From the NCBI GenBank assembly GCA_964602595.1, contig CAZRRO010000001.1, positions 186,001 to 250,000 of the forward strand: 64,000 nt of DNA. The letters are read 5' to 3'. Of the stretch, positions 1 through 8,191 are shown one piece after another. A program made the position numbers and the translations under genes. The notes below the pieces were generated by a model. That model searched no databases. It was not told the DNA's origin and saw only the letters and a list, made by a program, of their open reading frames with translations. Within the stretch, counting starts at the first letter, position 1. Each line of letters begins with the position of its first letter. This stretch comes from CAIWAH01 sp964602595. GTDB lineage: Bacteria > Verrucomicrobiota > Verrucomicrobiia > Limisphaerales > UBA9464.

Positions 1-101
1 TCTGTCCGTCCGACGGTCCTTGGCAGGATACGCCGATCGCCGGAGGAATGCCTTGGTCAGGATCGGTTGCCCGCTTGGGAGCTAGGCGCGGCCGCCCACA
101 G

Positions 102-419
102 CTAAAGGGATTCGTTGTCTTCCTCCGGCACCGGGTCGGCGAGGTCCACAAAGGGGATGGAAATAGCCGTTAACCCGGCGGCGGCAATATCGACCAGATG
201 CCAGGTGTCCCTTTCCAGCCGGAATGGGAAAAACGGATTGAACACGATGGCCATCGCGGCAAAGCACACCGCCCACCAGGTCGACCTCACTCCCCAGGCA
301 TCGGCCACCGAACGGAGGGAAACCACGAATACCAGCCAACGGAGAGCCACATAATAGCCGTAGGGACGATTCCGAAGTGCCGCGACCAGCATGATCATCG
401 CAATGAGCTTTAGCCACAT
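102..419 (-). CDS. DUF6804-like small membrane protein
   Basis: A protein of about 105 residues with a PYGYY motif after a first hydrophobic helix, then further hydrophobic stretches and an FNPFFPF motif before LERDTWHLVD. This pattern matches my memory of the DUF6804 family, small integral membrane proteins of unknown function. I prefer the ATG at 419, which puts MWLKL directly before the first membrane segment. An ATG at 485 is also open but would overlap the upstream gene by 19 nt. It probably follows the gene at 467-1411 in one transcript. No function can be assigned. Confidence 0.6.
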   Translation of the reverse strand: MWLKLIAMIMLVAALRNRPYGYYVALRWLVFVVSLRSVADAWGVRSTWWAVCFAAMAIVFNPFFPFRLERDTWHLVDIAAAGLTAISIPFVDLADPVPEEDNESL

Positions 420-466
420 GGTGAAGGTTGTAATGACTGCGGCGCGGTGATCGTCCGGATAGCGGA

Positions 467-1411
467 CTACTTCGCAAACGGCCAATGTTCTCCCTTCCGG
501 GACAATGTCTCCACGGGAGAAGTGGCTTCCCGGGCAGCCAATGTGACTTGGACGCGGTCGACATCTTCATCGGTTTCCGCGAACAGGCCGGTCGGCACAT
601 AGCCCACGCCGCGCCATTGACCGTCTTTCCAGTCCACAACTCGGTAAAGATGGAGGAAGCTTTCACCCGACGGACGCACCAGCCGGACGGAAACCACACA
701 CTGGCTCAGCCTGCGGCCGGAACGATTGCGGAGCCGCAACGTCTGGACCGAATCCGATGCCCGCTTGTCCCCCAGCACCCGGTCGAGCAGGGACGGTGCC
801 GTCTCCGTGAATTCACACTGGACCAGCGAATTCGTCGCCGCCGGACCGCTGAACTCAGGCGCAAGCCCGGCGAGTTGCACCCGGGCGATTTCAATTCTCC
901 GCTTTGCCCCCAGGATCGTTTCCAACACCTGGCCGTAGCCCTTGAGTTCCTGCAAGGCTCCCTTGCTTCCGGAGACGGCCATCTCGTCGTTGCCCAGGCG
1001 CAACCCGACGGCGGCCTCCGCCCCGCTGAGGATCAACGACGACAGCGACGGCTGGTCCTTGGAAAGCTGTTCGAGGGCGGCCAATTCTCGGGCCATGTCT
1101 TCCGCCACGGGGGCGAGGCGCCGGCTGCGCTGGGACAGGCCGATCAATTCCTCCCGCATCTGCTGATGCCGCACGGTGCTTTCGGCCTCGGTCGCCTGAA
1201 TCTCCGCCGCCCCTGTCGCCAGCGGCAACGGTTTCAGCAGCAGCTCACACAGGCGGGCGTAGCTTTCCGGCGAATCCTCCCGTCGGACCTCGTTCCAGAC
1301 GAGGCTGGCCAAGACAGCCAACACCACGGTCGCCGCAACAAGCCCGGCCACCAGGACAGGCGGACGGCGACGGCGGGCACTGGAGACGGGCAGCGGCGGC
1401 GGGGCTTCCAT
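467..1411 (-). CDS. Hypothetical membrane-anchored protein
   Basis: I do not recognise this protein (about 314 residues from the ATG at 1411; an ATG at 1447 is also in frame). It has a Pro-rich, Arg-rich cytoplasmic N-terminus and one membrane helix (VLVAGLVAATVVLAVLASLV). A long, probably coiled-coil region with many Glu, Gln and Arg residues follows, and then a C-terminal beta-rich part. Its topology is therefore probably a single-pass anchor with an extracytoplasmic helical domain. The next gene downstream encodes a small membrane protein, so the two may work together, but no family is evident. Confidence 0.6.
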   Translation of the reverse strand: MEAPPPLPVSSARRRRPPVLVAGLVAATVVLAVLASLVWNEVRREDSPESYARLCELLLKPLPLATGAAEIQATEAESTVRHQQMREELIGLSQRSRRLAPVAEDMARELAALEQLSKDQPSLSSLILSGAEAAVGLRLGNDEMAVSGSKGALQELKGYGQVLETILGAKRRIEIARVQLAGLAPEFSGPAATNSLVQCEFTETAPSLLDRVLGDKRASDSVQTLRLRNRSGRRLSQCVVSVRLVRPSGESFLHLYRVVDWKDGQWRGVGYVPTGLFAETDEDVDRVQVTLAAREATSPVETLSRKGEHWPFAK

Positions 1412-1520
1412 TGGGCAATTCCAAGGCGGCCGGCGCACCGGTGTCAATTCGGCGGGATTCCAGAAGCCGAGGCCTTGCGTCGGGAAACGAGGCTGCGCGA
1501 ATTGTGCGGCCTCTGGCGGC

Positions 1521-1787
1521 TTACGGTCGCCAGCGCTTCCGGTTCAGGATCCGTCCAAGGCGGATGGCGTAATACCCGCTCCGCGCCGTCCCGTAGCGGC
1601 GAAGTCCCTTGAACACCACCAGCACTTCCGGGGCTCTGGTGGCGTAGCCGTTCCGGAACCGAATCACGTCGTATTGCCGGCCTTCGAGCCGCTTCTGCCA
1701 AAACGGGGTCCGCTCCCGGTATTCAATGCGCTTGGTTCCCCCAGCAATCTGGGCGAAGAACTCGCGATGCAGGTTCAGATGCAGAAT
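1521..1787 (-). pseudogene. ASCH-domain protein lacking a normal start codon
   Basis: The minus strand has an open frame of about 88 codons ending at TAA 1521-1523. It reads LHLNLHREFFAQIAGGTK, then EYRERTPFW, YDVIRFRNGY, VLVVFKGL and GYYAIRLGRIL. This is the typical order of small ASCH-domain (PUA-like, RNA-binding) proteins. A TGA lies at 1788-1790, only one codon before the preserved N-terminus, and no ATG, GTG or TTG is in frame. Family members normally begin just two to four residues earlier with Met. Either the first codons were lost or translation starts at ATT/CTG. I treat it as 5'-truncated, probably by rearrangement in the mobile region to its right. Confidence 0.6.
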
Positions 1788-2117
1788 TCAAACAGGTTGG
1801 GCCTTCTTCATCTCGGTTAGGCGGCGGTGAGCTCAGCGATGAGGTTGGCGGCGGTGGCGCGGGAGGCGGACGGGATTGACCGCTGGGGAACAGGGTCTTC
1901 TCGCGGGACAGTGCGGAACCGGTGCATGCGTGGGTGGTGGTTTCCGAAAGGTAGTCAACGAGGCACCCTGGTGCCAAGCGGCCGCGGGAGGGAACATCAG
2001 GACTCCGGACGAGAATGGGGCTGTCCGCCAGTCTGGCGACCGGCAACCGGCCAGTGAGGGGGAAACCAAATGCTCGCAGCCGCAACGACTGCTGCCGTCG
2101 GGAGCTACTTCAGCCGC
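1788..2117. other. Region without a confident gene
   Basis: These 330 nt separate the truncated ASCH gene from the terminase small subunit. Several short frames are open on the minus strand, but none shows a recognisable domain. One minus frame ends with SRATAANLIAELTAA and a TAA just before 1820, which could be the tail of a deleted gene. I see no clear repeat or terminator. Confidence 0.35.
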
Positions 2118-2693
2118 CTAGCCGGTCACCGCTGGCAATTGCCGCAACGCGTCTTCAATCGTCAGGGTGCCGGTGTGTTCCTGCTGGATGCGGTCGCCGT
2201 AAACCTTGGGCCGCAGCTTCCCGGCATACCATTTCCGGGCGTCGATCCGCACGCGCCGGCAGTTCGGGTCCGCGGTCTGGTCGTCGGCGATGGCGATGAT
2301 TTCTTCCGCCAGAAAATCGGCGGCGGCCTCGCGCGCGCGTGCGTATTGTTGCAAACGGGCCGGATCGTCCGTCAACCACCGCAGCAGCAGGCTCGCCGAA
2401 ATTTCCATCGGGAACAGCTCCCGGTTGGCGGCGATGGACCGCAGGCTGTTCCCTTCGATGAACAGTTCACACACCGCTTCAAGCGTTTCCGGTCGCTCCA
2501 GCAGTTCGCGGCGTTCGCGCTTCCGGCTGGGGCGCCGGCCGGCTTCCGCTAGCGGCCCGGACGCGTGGCCCTGTCCCCCAGCCGGAGCCGGCAGCTCCGT
2601 GGGGCTGGGTTCTTCGGCGCCAAGTTGGGGTTGCGCTGCGCTACTGGCGGCGGCGACTAGGACAGCGATCGGATGGACTCGTTTGGTGTTCAT
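2118..2693 (-). CDS. Phage terminase small subunit-like protein (TerS)
   Basis: This is a 191-residue protein. The C-terminal two thirds follow the Sf6-type small terminase pattern: a helical recognition part (LFIEGNSLRSIAANRELF), then LLRWLTDDPARLQQYARARE, ADFLAEEIIAIADD, RVRIDARKWYAGKL, PKVYGD and a C-terminal QLPAVTG end. Known: these proteins bind pac/cos DNA and load the large terminase. No large terminase or capsid gene is visible nearby. In a satellite, a stand-alone TerS redirects packaging of helper phage capsids to satellite DNA. The first 55 residues are low-complexity and the start is uncertain. It lies downstream of the replication ATPase, separated by an iteron-like cluster. Confidence 0.7.
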   Translation of the reverse strand: MNTKRVHPIAVLVAAASSAAQPQLGAEEPSPTELPAPAGGQGHASGPLAEAGRRPSRKRERRELLERPETLEAVCELFIEGNSLRSIAANRELFPMEISASLLLRWLTDDPARLQQYARAREAAADFLAEEIIAIADDQTADPNCRRVRIDARKWYAGKLRPKVYGDRIQQEHTGTLTIEDALRQLPAVTG

Positions 2694-2721
2694 CAGGTGG
2701 TTTCCAATTGGTTTTCCGGTG

Positions 2722-2852
2722 TTCCCGAAATCCCGAAACCCCTAGGGATTCCGGGAAACGGGAAATTCTTCCCGAAAGGGTTCCCGAAACTTTCGGGAAA
2801 GCGGATTTCGCGCTGGTTCATCAAGTGTTTGATGGGTTGTCAGTTTCGGGAA
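2722..2852. repeat. Iteron-like cluster of TTCCCGAAA and its inverse; possible replication origin
   Basis: Seven copies of a nonamer sit within 131 bases. TTCCCGAAA or TCCCGAAA occurs at 2722, 2731, 2769 and 2781. The inverse TTTCGGGAA or TTCCGGGAA occurs at 2749, 2791 and 2844, the last inside the 3' end of the Rep-like gene. Several are arranged head to head. Known: short repeats beside a Rep/helicase gene are typical of plasmid and satellite origins. The origin role here is inferred from position and density. Confidence 0.55.
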
Positions 2853-4314
2853 ATCGGTCCGCCAGCCGATAGAGGTCTTCTTCCAACACCAGGAATCCGG
2901 ATTGAGTGTGCCGGTCGATGGCCTCGTAGGATTTGCCGACGGAGCATTTGGCCAGCGCTGCAAGTCGGGGAGCGATGACCTTCTTGGCGGCAACCACTGT
3001 GCCCTTGAACGCCTCCCGAACATGCTCCTCAGTCACCTTTGCCGGCCGGCCGGTCGGCTTGCTGGTGCCGCCACGCCACGCTTCCCAATCGAAATCCGGG
3101 ATGGCGCTGAAGCCGGCGTCCTCGCACGTCCACGCGGTGGGGGCCGGCATCTCGCAGTTGTTCGCCTTGCAGCACGACCAGACGCGCCGCGGATCGGCGG
3201 ATTCGTCCGTAACCTTTTGCAGCACGAAGGCCGCGCGGGCGGCGCTCCCGATGGAATAGCTGCCGGCAATCGTGTTGAGCAGGCTTCGACCGCTGGCCCG
3301 TTCCTCTTCTTTGGGCTTGCGGGTGTGGCAGACGATGGCGAGGGCGGGCGCGTCATCGCCTTTCGGCAGGCTGGCGCGAATGTTCCTCAAGGCGATCTGG
3401 TAGCCGTCCTTGTCATCGCCTTGGGTGCATTCCGTCCACGGGTCCACGACTACCAGGAGCGGATGCCCACCGGCTTGCAGCCGTTGGCAAGCGGCCAGCA
3501 CTTCCGCTTGGAACTCGGGGCGGCCGAAGGCTAGGCCGACGTCCGGCGGGGCGAGCACTTCCACTGAACCTTCCAGGTCCACTCCTGCCGCCTTGAGCGC
3601 GGAGAAGTCGGCGTGTAGCCGGTGCATCCCGTTTTCACACTGGATGAACAGGGTGCGGAATCGGCAACAGACCGGCTGACCCAGCCATTCACTTCCCGTG
3701 GTGCCCGACACGGCCAGCGCGAATACGGCGCGGCTTTTGCCAATGCCTGGTGCCCCAGCAATCAGGACCACTTCGCCACGCGTCACCAGCCCTTCCCCGA
3801 CGAGGCAGAGGTCGTGCGCCGGTTGCCACGCCAGGATTTGCGCGGGCGTCAGAAACGTGAGCAATGGGCGGGATGCTTCCCCGGCAACTTCCAGGCCCAC
3901 TCCGTCCCACGCTTCTCTCTCCAGCAGGCGGGCGGTCTGGATCTTCCGCCGCTGGGCAAAGGTTCGCTCCAGTTCGGCCAACGCTTCCGCAAAGTCGGCC
4001 TCGATGCCCGCGGCGCGTTGGGTGTCCATGTAGCCGGAGGTCCGGGCAGACGCCCCTCCATGGTCAACGTGAGCGGTGCTCGCCAGCGCGGCGACGAAGG
4101 CGGGCAACGTCCACGTTCCGCCCTTGCTGGAAATCTGGGCCAGCGTCTCAAAAGCGCTCCGGTGTTCGGTGAACAACTCCTCGCGCAGCCGATTGGACCA
4201 GGAACGCGCTTCGTCAGGAGCACTGTCGAGTGCCAGCAAGACGTTGCCGATGGCCCGCGCCTCCTGCTCCGGGGCGCTGGGCAGCGGAGGTGGGGAATAG
4301 CCAGCCGCATTCAT
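2821..4314 (-). CDS. RepA/DnaB-like replication ATPase
   Basis: A protein of about 497 residues from the ATG at 4314, chosen because a strong AGGGGGGC ribosome binding site stands just upstream. The N-terminus (EQEARAIGNVLLALDSAPDE and following helices) resembles the DnaB N-terminal domain. A RecA-like motor follows, with Walker A AGAPGIGKS at about 186-194 and a Walker B LLVVVDPW at about 286-293. A linker with GRPAKVTEEHVREAF and a winged-helix-like tail follow. Known: AAA_25/RepA-type hexameric helicases of plasmids and phage satellites drive replication of the element. The adjacent repeat cluster at 2722-2852 fits an origin. Confidence 0.75.
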   Translation of the reverse strand: MNAAGYSPPPLPSAPEQEARAIGNVLLALDSAPDEARSWSNRLREELFTEHRSAFETLAQISSKGGTWTLPAFVAALASTAHVDHGGASARTSGYMDTQRAAGIEADFAEALAELERTFAQRRKIQTARLLEREAWDGVGLEVAGEASRPLLTFLTPAQILAWQPAHDLCLVGEGLVTRGEVVLIAGAPGIGKSRAVFALAVSGTTGSEWLGQPVCCRFRTLFIQCENGMHRLHADFSALKAAGVDLEGSVEVLAPPDVGLAFGRPEFQAEVLAACQRLQAGGHPLLVVVDPWTECTQGDDKDGYQIALRNIRASLPKGDDAPALAIVCHTRKPKEEERASGRSLLNTIAGSYSIGSAARAAFVLQKVTDESADPRRVWSCCKANNCEMPAPTAWTCEDAGFSAIPDFDWEAWRGGTSKPTGRPAKVTEEHVREAFKGTVVAAKKVIAPRLAALAKCSVGKSYEAIDRHTQSGFLVLEEDLYRLADRFPETDNPSNT

Positions 4315-4500
4315 CTGCGCCCCCCTTTCCATTGCCACCCGACGATGGATGCCACCACGCGAGACAGAGTCGCAGTTGCGGGCCTGCCACAGTTTACAGT
4401 TGGAACCCGCGCGCGGGTCAGGCAAAAATTTTGTGAAGGTTCTGGCTCTCTGCCGGGTGTTCGCTGTGACGAGCGGCACCCGGCCTTTTTGTCGAAGAGC

Positions 4501-4854
4501 TCATCCTCTGGCCCCTTCGGTTTGCGCTTCGGCCGCCATCTCGCACCGGGCCACGAAGTCGAGGATCGATCCTAGATGAAAGAGCCGCACGCCTTTGACC
4601 TGTCCCGGCTCCCGGATGCTGACGCTCCGAATTTTCCCGCCACCGGCCAACTCGTAGAGCTTCGCCCGGGTGAATCCCGAGTAATGCTCCGGGCCGGACT
4701 TCGGAGAGCGAATCCAGACCGGCAACAATCGGTCCCGTTCGGCCAACAGCTCGGCGGCCTTGGATGCCAGCCTGTTTTGGCGACTCGCAGCCGGGGTCGC
4801 GTCCGGGGCAACGTTGGTTCCGCCGTTGCTGCGGGTGTCAAATGTATTGTCCAC
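4501..4854 (-). CDS. AlpA/excisionase-like helix-turn-helix protein
   Basis: I take the GTG at 4854 as start, which gives 118 residues. The open frame extends further upstream but overlaps the neighbouring gene out of frame. The C-terminal half reads FTRAKLYELAGGGKIRSVSI followed by LFHLGSILDFV. This is the winged-helix pattern of AlpA/Xis-type regulators, in which the DNA-binding helix is followed by a conserved basic turn. The family activates or directs excision of integrated elements. Here the gene sits between the replication ATPase and the integrase-proximal genes, as expected for a satellite regulator. The N-terminal 50 residues look disordered. Confidence 0.6.
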   Translation of the reverse strand: MDNTFDTRSNGGTNVAPDATPAASRQNRLASKAAELLAERDRLLPVWIRSPKSGPEHYSGFTRAKLYELAGGGKIRSVSIREPGQVKGVRLFHLGSILDFVARCEMAAEAQTEGARG

Positions 4855-4907
4855 GACGACAGCTTGGCGAGTCGTGGCCGGAGGGTTTTCCCCAAAGATA
4901 GGAAACT

Positions 4908-5348
4908 TCAGGTCGGCGCAGTGGCGAGCTCCCGCACCGCACTCTTTATTCGTTCCCTGATTCCGTCCCAAATGTTGCTGGCCTCCGTTTTCGGGGTTGC
5001 CTTGGCTTGAGCTTCCATCCGAACCGAGTGTTTGGCGCGATACTGGCCCAGTTCCTTGAGCTCGGGCAGGGATTCGGGGCGCCCGTCCGTGCGGAGCAAT
5101 ATTCCCAGCCAGACAACCTCCGCCCAAGCCTCTAAGTTGTTGGTGTTGAATTGCTTAGATGCCAAACCTATTGCTTGGGATTGCCATTCCTTCCACTCGC
5201 CTGACTTGTTGGCATCGGCCCCTTCGGGCAGGTCAACTCGGACTATGTGGGGCTCCCCGAGCACAGATCCGTAAAGGTCAGCTTCCAGTTGGGCGCCCCG
5301 AAGATCGAGCAAGGCATGCTTAATTGCGATTACCCATCGGGAGGCCAT
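4908..5348 (-). CDS. Hypothetical protein of the integrated element
   Basis: This 146-residue protein is not recognised. It has a mixed N-terminal part (VIAIKHALLDLRGAQLEADL) and a middle rich in Trp (EWKEWQSQAIG, LEAWAEVVWLGILL), then a charged helical C-terminus. No signal peptide or membrane helix is evident. Its ATG directly follows the TAA of the upstream gene (TAAATG), so the two are very probably translationally coupled. The position next to the integrase suggests a role in regulation or excision, but nothing in the sequence proves it. Confidence 0.55.
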   Translation of the reverse strand: MASRWVIAIKHALLDLRGAQLEADLYGSVLGEPHIVRVDLPEGADANKSGEWKEWQSQAIGLASKQFNTNNLEAWAEVVWLGILLRTDGRPESLPELKELGQYRAKHSVRMEAQAKATPKTEASNIWDGIRERIKSAVRELATAPT

Positions 5349-5756
5349 TTACATCGACAGGCGATCCAAGTCTCGCTGCCGGTCGCCCCCCAGGTTGGGT
5401 GAACTGGACATGCCTAACCGCAGCCGCTTCACCCATGCATCTAAACGCATCCGATCCTTGCGGAAGACCGGATAGTTGCACGGGAACCCTGACTTTTTCA
5501 CAAGAAAATGGGCAGCCGCCTCCGAATGCTTGCTACAGTATTCCTCCCATAACCGCGCCACCTGGCTCGCCAAGGTGTGCAGCGTTTCCGCAGCCCCTTC
5601 GTCTTGTTCAGCCAAGCGGGCCAAGTCCTTCGCATCGGCCATGGCGGTCTGTGAAAGCTGACCTGCGCGAGCCAGAATCAGGGTGGCAGTGTCGACTTGG
5701 CCGGCTCCGGCCTGCTGGGTTGAGGACGAGTCGTTGTTCTTGGGTTTGGACTTCAT
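5349..5756 (-). CDS. Hypothetical helical protein of the integrated element
   Basis: A 135-residue protein beginning MKSKPKNNDSSSTQQ, with a disordered N-terminus. A helical core follows (ARAGQLSQTAMADAKDLARLAEQ, LHTLASQVARLWEEY), and then a basic stretch (KSGFPCNYPVFRKDRMRLDAW). I do not recognise the family. Its stop codon abuts the start of the next gene (4908-5348), which indicates translational coupling. It begins only 27 nt from the integrase stop, so integrase and these small genes may share a transcript. Confidence 0.55.
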   Translation of the reverse strand: MKSKPKNNDSSSTQQAGAGQVDTATLILARAGQLSQTAMADAKDLARLAEQDEGAAETLHTLASQVARLWEEYCSKHSEAAAHFLVKKSGFPCNYPVFRKDRMRLDAWVKRLRLGMSSSPNLGGDRQRDLDRLSM

Positions 5757-5782
5757 GGGGATGTTTCCAGCTGAGATTTTGA

Positions 5783-6939
5783 CTAAATTCGCCCGCCTTC
5801 CTCGTTGCGGCCTCCTGATTCCCCCGCGCTCGCGTTCAACACGTCGGGCATGGTGTCAGCCGCCCGCCGCAAGGCAGCCGTCTCAATGTGGGTGTAGTTG
5901 GCGTTTACTGCCGCGGAGTCGTGCCCGATGAACTCGGCCGCGACGGCATCACTCACACCGGCATTATTCAAGAGGCTGGTGGCGGTGTGGCGCAGGCTAT
6001 GGAAGCTCAACTCGGCCTGTTCGTGCCGGACGCTGGAACCTTCGCCCGTGGCGACGTATTTGCGCGCCTTGGCCAACCCTGCGGCCACGAGGATGGCGTG
6101 AAACTGTTTCGACATTCGCCCGTTGTTCCCGGACTTCGCGTAGGTATCAGCGGCGCTTGGGAAAAGGGGCGCTGAGGGGTTATCCGAAGTCGGAAGGGAT
6201 TCGATTAGGCGTGCGAGCGGTGCGGCCAGGGGGAGGATTTGCCGGCGGCCCGTCTTGTCGGTCACAAGGCGGAGTTCCCGCCGTTGCAGGTCCACATTGT
6301 TCCAAGTGAGTTGCGCGAGGTCGCCAAGGCGTTGCCCGGTGTAGATGCCGAAGGCGATCAGGCCGCGCCATTCGCCGTCGGCGACCTCCAGAATGCGCGC
6401 CAGTTCATCGAGCGTGAACGGGCGGCGCCTAGCCTCGCCCCGGCGTTTCAGCAACGTGACGCGCTCCGCCGGGTTCGCGTCAATCAGACCGTCCCGCTTG
6501 GGCTGATTAAATGCCGCGCGAAGGATTTCAGGCAGGCGTTGACGGTGTTGGCGGAAACGCTCTTTGCGTAGTGGTCGCGAAAGGCAGTTAGCTCGCGGTG
6601 CGGGACATGGGCCAGCTGGCCGCTGGCCTTGGAGCCGAGGACTTCGAGAAACCGTTCCACGGCCACGCCATAGCGCGTATGGGTCTTGTCGCCGGCTTCC
6701 AGCTCCTTCCGCTTCAACCACGAGGCGAAGAAATCCTTGGCGGTGGAACTGGGCAGTTGGTCGGTATTGGCGAGCGCGTAAATGTCGGCGATGACCTTGC
6801 GCGCCTGCGATTCGATCAAGCGGCCCTGCCGCCCCGCCTTGCCGGCATCCTCGAACTGGTTGGCGATGCGTTGAGCTTCGCGGCGGTCGGTGCTCTTCGT
6901 GCTGCGTTGTGTCCGGCTACCATCGGGGAGGGAAGCCAT
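5783..6939 (-). pseudogene. int: Tyrosine recombinase (integrase), frameshifted
   Basis: Two overlapping minus-strand frames together make one phage-type integrase. The first covers the SAM-like core-binding domain up to SANTVNACLK. The second resumes with ILRAAFNQPKRDG and carries the catalytic domain, with TGQRLGDLAQLTW (Arg I), HSLRHTA (His-x-x-Arg) and NANYTH (catalytic Tyr). They join perfectly if one A is added to the AAA run at 6526-6528, so a 1-nt deletion has occurred in a homopolymer. The N-terminus also looks shortened: MASL runs straight into PDGSRTQRSTK, where relatives have about 12-15 more residues. It is probably inactive, unless the deletion is a sequencing error. Confidence 0.8.
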
Positions 6940-6943
6940 ATTG

Positions 6944-6963
6944 GTTACAACACCAGTTACAAC
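6944..6963. repeat. Paired GTTACAAC repeats upstream of the integrase
   Basis: GTTACAAC occurs at 6944-6951 and again at 6956-6963, 12 bp apart, directly upstream of the integrase start. Read in the direction of the integrase gene these are TTGTAAC repeats. The second island in this window has closely similar pairs at both of its ends, so they are candidates for integrase arm-binding sites. Confidence 0.45.
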
Positions 6964-7034
6964 GTTCACTGATGTCACTCAAGTTTAACTGTGCCTAAAA
7001 CATGAGGAAATGTGCCTTTTTGCGGAAATGATTT

Positions 7035-7067
7035 GAATCGTGAGTTCAAATCTCACCGCCCCGACCA
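7035..7067 (+). other. 3' fragment of a tRNA gene (probably tRNA-Pro); likely attachment site
   Basis: The bases form a perfect T-arm (GTGAG, TTCAAAT, CTCAC at 7040-7056), an acceptor 3' strand CGCCCCG, a discriminator A and an encoded CCA ending at 7067. No D-arm or anticodon arm precedes them, so this is not a complete tRNA. The implied 5' acceptor CGGGGCG is typical of tRNA-Pro. The integrase starts about 100 nt away and points leftward. This is the standard layout of an element that inserted at the 3' end of a tRNA gene. Confidence 0.6.
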
Positions 7068-7291
7068 TTGGGTTCTTCTTCCTCGTGAATCGAGACCGCA
7101 TCGTTCCTATGTAGCCACTCTAGGATGCCTTTCCGGGAATGGCAGATCGACGTCTTCGGGACAATCACTCAGTCAATTCAACCGCCCGACTAATTGCGAC
7201 TGGGGCGACACCAGTCAGCGCCCCACTGCGCAAGCTTCGTTCATCCGCCTCCCGATCCCGTCTGCCCGCGGAATGGCTTTCGTCATCCGAC

Positions 7292-8191
7292 TCAATCGAC
7301 GAACCGCTTGGTCAGGTCACCGTAGGCGTCAATGCGGCGGTCGCGCAGGAATGGCCAGTGGGTGCGGGTGACATCCACCTTCTTCAAATCCACCGGCACG
7401 ATGAGGTTTTCGGGCTGGTCCACGGAGGCTTTCGCGAGGATTTGACCCGAGGTTCCCGCCACAAACGTCTGTCCCCAGAACTCAATGCCGTCGCCGCCGA
7501 TGGGTTGCTCGACACCAATGCGATTAATGGCTGCCACGTAGCAACCATTGGCGACCGCATGACTCCGCTGGATTGTCTCCCACGCCAAGTGCTGGTTCAC
7601 CCCGTATTCCGCCTTTTCCGACGGGTGCCAGCCGATGGCGGTGGGGTAAAACAGAATCTCGGCACCATTCATTGCCGTGAGCCGGGCGCCTTCGGGATAC
7701 CATTGGTCCCAGCAGATGAGCACGCCAATGCGGCCGAACTTCGTATCCCAGGCACGGAATCCGAGGTCACCCGGGGTGAAGTAGAACTTCTCGTAGTAAA
7801 GCGGATCGTCCGGGATGTGCATCTTGCGATAGATGCCCAAGAGTGAGCCGTCGGCATCGATGATCGCCGCGGTGTTGTGGTAGAGACCTTCGGCGCGTTT
7901 CTCGAACAAGGAGGCAATGACCACCACCCCATGCTTCTTGGCGAGCGTCTGGAATTTTTCGGTGCTCGGCCCGGGTATGCGCTCGGCCAAGTCGAAGTAT
8001 TGGTGGTCCTCGCTCTGGCAGAAGTATTGCGAACGGAACAGCTCCTGGGTGCAGATAATTTGGGCCCCATCCTTCGCTGCCCGCTCGGCCGCCCGGAGGC
8101 AGACGTCGAGATTATGCTTCGGATCCGGAGTGCACGCGTGCTGGAGAAGGCCGAGGTTGACCGTGCGGCCTTTGGAATTGGGGCGGCTCAT
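7292..8191 (-). CDS. aguB: N-carbamoylputrescine amidase (nitrilase superfamily)
   Basis: At 299 residues this protein has the usual length. The nitrilase triad is visible as Glu50 (CTQELF), Lys123 (YRKMHIPD) and Cys160 (ICWDQWYPE). The active-site context GWHPSEKAEYG is characteristic of AguB. It hydrolyses N-carbamoylputrescine to putrescine, CO2 and ammonia, the last step of the agmatine route. Its ATG overlaps the stop of the upstream kinase gene by four bases (ATGA), which indicates translational coupling. A short hairpin at 7201-7225 lies downstream without a T-run. Together with speD and speE near the other end of the window it points to active polyamine synthesis. Confidence 0.93.
   Translation of the reverse strand: MSRPNSKGRTVNLGLLQHACTPDPKHNLDVCLRAAERAAKDGAQIICTQELFRSQYFCQSEDHQYFDLAERIPGPSTEKFQTLAKKHGVVVIASLFEKRAEGLYHNTAAIIDADGSLLGIYRKMHIPDDPLYYEKFYFTPGDLGFRAWDTKFGRIGVLICWDQWYPEGARLTAMNGAEILFYPTAIGWHPSEKAEYGVNQHLAWETIQRSHAVANGCYVAAINRIGVEQPIGGDGIEFWGQTFVAGTSGQILAKASVDQPENLIVPVDLKKVDVTRTHWPFLRDRRIDAYGDLTKRFVD

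Larger units (their letters stand above)
1..7067. mobile_element. Right part of a satellite-like integrated element, left end outside the window
   Basis: Seen: from the right edge, a tRNA 3' fragment (7035-7067), a tyrosine integrase facing left, two small unknown genes, an AlpA/Xis-like HTH gene, a RepA/DnaB-like ATPase, an iteron-like cluster and a terminase small subunit, all on the minus strand with short gaps. Known: an integrase, regulator, Rep and TerS order is typical of phage-inducible chromosomal islands and related satellites, which lack capsid genes. Inferred: this is a decayed satellite or prophage remnant, because the integrase is frameshifted. The three leftmost genes may be cargo or host. 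The matching intact tRNA should lie left of position 1; I found no second copy of the fragment inside the window. Confidence 0.6.

Noticed and set aside
1723..2085. A minus-strand gene overlapping the ASCH frame
   Set aside because: Its frame reads the ASCH segment out of phase and is dominated by Pro and Ser; the ASCH frame has real motifs.
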